DNA of 7,206 bases, from positions 1-7,206 of the forward strand of contig JACZXN010000082.1 in NCBI GenBank assembly GCA_022571575.1, in the 5' to 3' direction. This stretch comes from Chloroflexota bacterium. Its GTDB lineage: Bacteria; Chloroflexota; Dehalococcoidia; UBA3495. Shown one piece after another: positions 6,240-7,206 of the stretch. The notes beneath the pieces were generated by a model. The model worked only from the letters and a program-made list of their open reading frames with translations. It was not told where the DNA came from and ran no database searches. Position 1 is the stretch's first letter; the number at the start of each line of letters is the position of its first letter. A program made the translations under genes and the position numbers.

Positions 6240-6252
6240 TGCTTGAATTATT
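6234..6252. repeat. Inverted repeat over the -10 box and start site
   Basis: AATAATT (6234-6240) and AATTATT (6246-6252) form a perfect 7-bp inverted repeat around GCTTG. It coincides with the -10 box and expected start site of the rightward promoter, and TTCGAA (6251-6256) follows. The position would suit an operator for a dimeric repressor, but no regulator gene is in the window. Confidence 0.45.
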
Positions 6253-6414
6253 CGAACGATGTCACCGATGCTCACACCTATCCCACACCACTTACCGGGG
6301 TTGTCCCCGTAGAGTTGCGCTGGCCCACCTTCACCGGTTGCACTCGAGAGTCATGAACCGTCGGAAGATTCGAGGCCCGTTGGGGGCCGTGGACTTTAAA
6401 TCAGAGGTAGAAGT

Positions 6415-7206
6415 ATGCACAAGATTCGAATTCCGATCGCGCTGATAGCAGTAGCGGTCCTGGCCCTTGCTCTGCCGCTCGTAGCCAGCGCGGACAACTC
6501 ATGGAGCAAATATCACTGGAATATCTCAACCGCAGACTCAATCAATGCCCCACTGGGGTTTGGTGACAACTTAACTACACCTGCTTGGAAAAGCAGTCTT
6601 GTGGAGGCATTAGGGCCGGTAGATGGGTTTTTCGACTGGAACGATTCAGTAATCAACAACACATCCGCAGCCGGAAACAACACAGATTGTGATCCGGTAC
6701 TTGGAAGCGTTGAAGTTTGTAATGCCAAATACGGCAACACCGGGTGGCTTGGTATTGCGCAGGTTTGGATCTATCGCGGAAGGGACGGCCATATCGCACA
6801 AGCTCTGGTGAAGGTAAACGATACGTATTTCGATACTGAAAAGTATGCTACGCCGGAATGGCGGGACTATGTTCTGTGTCAGGAGGTTGGCCATACGCTT
6901 GGACTGAGCCATCAGGATGAAACGTTTGGCAATGCGAACCTGGGCTCTTGCATGGACTACACAGATGATCCGGACGGCACGATCTTAAATCAGCTGGATA
7001 ACCGGCATCCAAATGAACATGACTTCGACGTGCTTACCACTAAATACGGGCATCTAAACGGGGTCACAAACGACGACGGCGATAAAAAAGGCAACAACGG
7101 CGGCAAGAAGGGCAAGAAGGGCGAGCCGCCTGGACAGGATGTCAGGCAGTGGGGCAAGGCCATCAGCACCGATGGCAAGGGCCGCCCCGACCTGTTCGAG
7201 AAAGAC
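6415..7206 (+). CDS. Secreted metzincin-like (matrixin-type) protein with Gln in the zinc motif, partial
   Basis: The frame is open from the ATG to the right edge, giving 264 residues and no stop. AGAGG (6403-6407) lies 7 bases before the ATG. Residues 1-26 look like a Sec signal peptide: basic start HKIR, hydrophobic core to about 23, AxA cleavage after Ala26. The mature part carries a metzincin-type signature at 155-168, C-Q-E-V-G-H-T-L-G-L-S-H-Q-D, and a likely Met-turn, SCMDYT (178-183). Glu157, His160 and His166 are in place, but the first zinc His is Gln156 (codon CAG at 6880). C92/C102 and C155/C179 could form disulfides, which fits export. After about residue 222 comes a Lys/Gly/Asp-rich linker, then a short segment (QWGKAISTDGKGRPDLFEKD) that probably continues to a nearby end. 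In its first 60 codons 26 end in A or T, against 8 of 60 in the helicase. It may be an active protease or a non-catalytic relative. Confidence 0.87.
   Translation, partial: MHKIRIPIALIAVAVLALALPLVASADNSWSKYHWNISTADSINAPLGFGDNLTTPAWKSSLVEALGPVDGFFDWNDSVINNTSAAGNNTDCDPVLGSVEVCNAKYGNTGWLGIAQVWIYRGRDGHIAQALVKVNDTYFDTEKYATPEWRDYVLCQEVGHTLGLSHQDETFGNANLGSCMDYTDDPDGTILNQLDNRHPNEHDFDVLTTKYGHLNGVTNDDGDKKGNNGGKKGKKGEPPGQDVRQWGKAISTDGKGRPDLFEKD

Larger units (their letters stand above)
6089..6414. other. Divergent intergenic region with two opposing promoters and a long rightward leader
   Basis: The stretch holds the leftward promoter of the epimerase gene, the rightward promoter of the secreted protein gene, and a rightward leader of about 170 bases (6246-6414). 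The leader contains a small hairpin CGGGG-TTGT-CCCCG (6296-6309) and another, GGCCC/GGGCC (6374-6388), about 15 bases before the RBS. The nine-base sequence AAGATTCGA occurs at 6365-6373 and again at 6421-6429 in the start of the gene. No small protein with a convincing RBS was seen. Confidence 0.6.

Overview
The window is about 7.2 kb of mostly GC-rich bacterial DNA. It carries seven protein genes on both strands; two of them run off the window edges. Most genes look like free-standing single transcription units with Shine-Dalgarno sites and sigma70-like promoter candidates. The gene mix is a 6-phosphogluconolactonase-type propeller, a DEAD-box helicase, a luciferase-like (LLM) flavin oxidoreductase, an extended SDR epimerase and a secreted metzincin-like protein. 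This would fit an uncultured environmental lineage such as SAR202-like Chloroflexota, but no phylogenetic marker is present, so that placement is only a guess.

Layout. (1) 1-668, minus: lactonase-family beta-propeller, 3' end outside the window, TTG start fixed by a strong RBS. (2) 669-928: divergent promoter region. (3) 929-2701, plus: DEAD-box RNA helicase with a long Arg/Gly/Ser-rich tail containing a 54-bp tandem repeat. (4) 2702-2965: no gene seen. A perfect 17-bp hairpin at 2966-3003 then separates two convergent genes. (5) 3029-3499, minus: small Met-rich four-helix membrane protein. (6) 3733-4080, plus: small single-domain cupin. It ends 2 bp before (7) 4083-5015, minus: LLM-class oxidoreductase. 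(8) 5147-6088, minus: NAD-dependent epimerase/dehydratase, followed by a hairpin and then the LLM gene's own promoter. (9) 6089-6414: divergent promoter region with a palindrome over the rightward -10 box. (10) 6415-7206, plus: secreted metzincin-like protein with a Gln where the first zinc-binding His is expected, open at the right edge and clearly less GC-biased than the other genes.

The genes do not form an obvious single pathway or operon. Neighbours are mostly divergent or convergent. The only same-strand neighbours are the epimerase and LLM genes, and a hairpin plus a separate promoter lie between them. I see no CRISPR array, tRNA, rRNA, insertion sequence or phage gene. No convincing new multi-gene system is visible. 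The points most worth following are the Gln-substituted metzincin, the helicase repeat tail and its altered motif V, the Met-rich membrane protein, and the unusual spacing of the LLM promoter.
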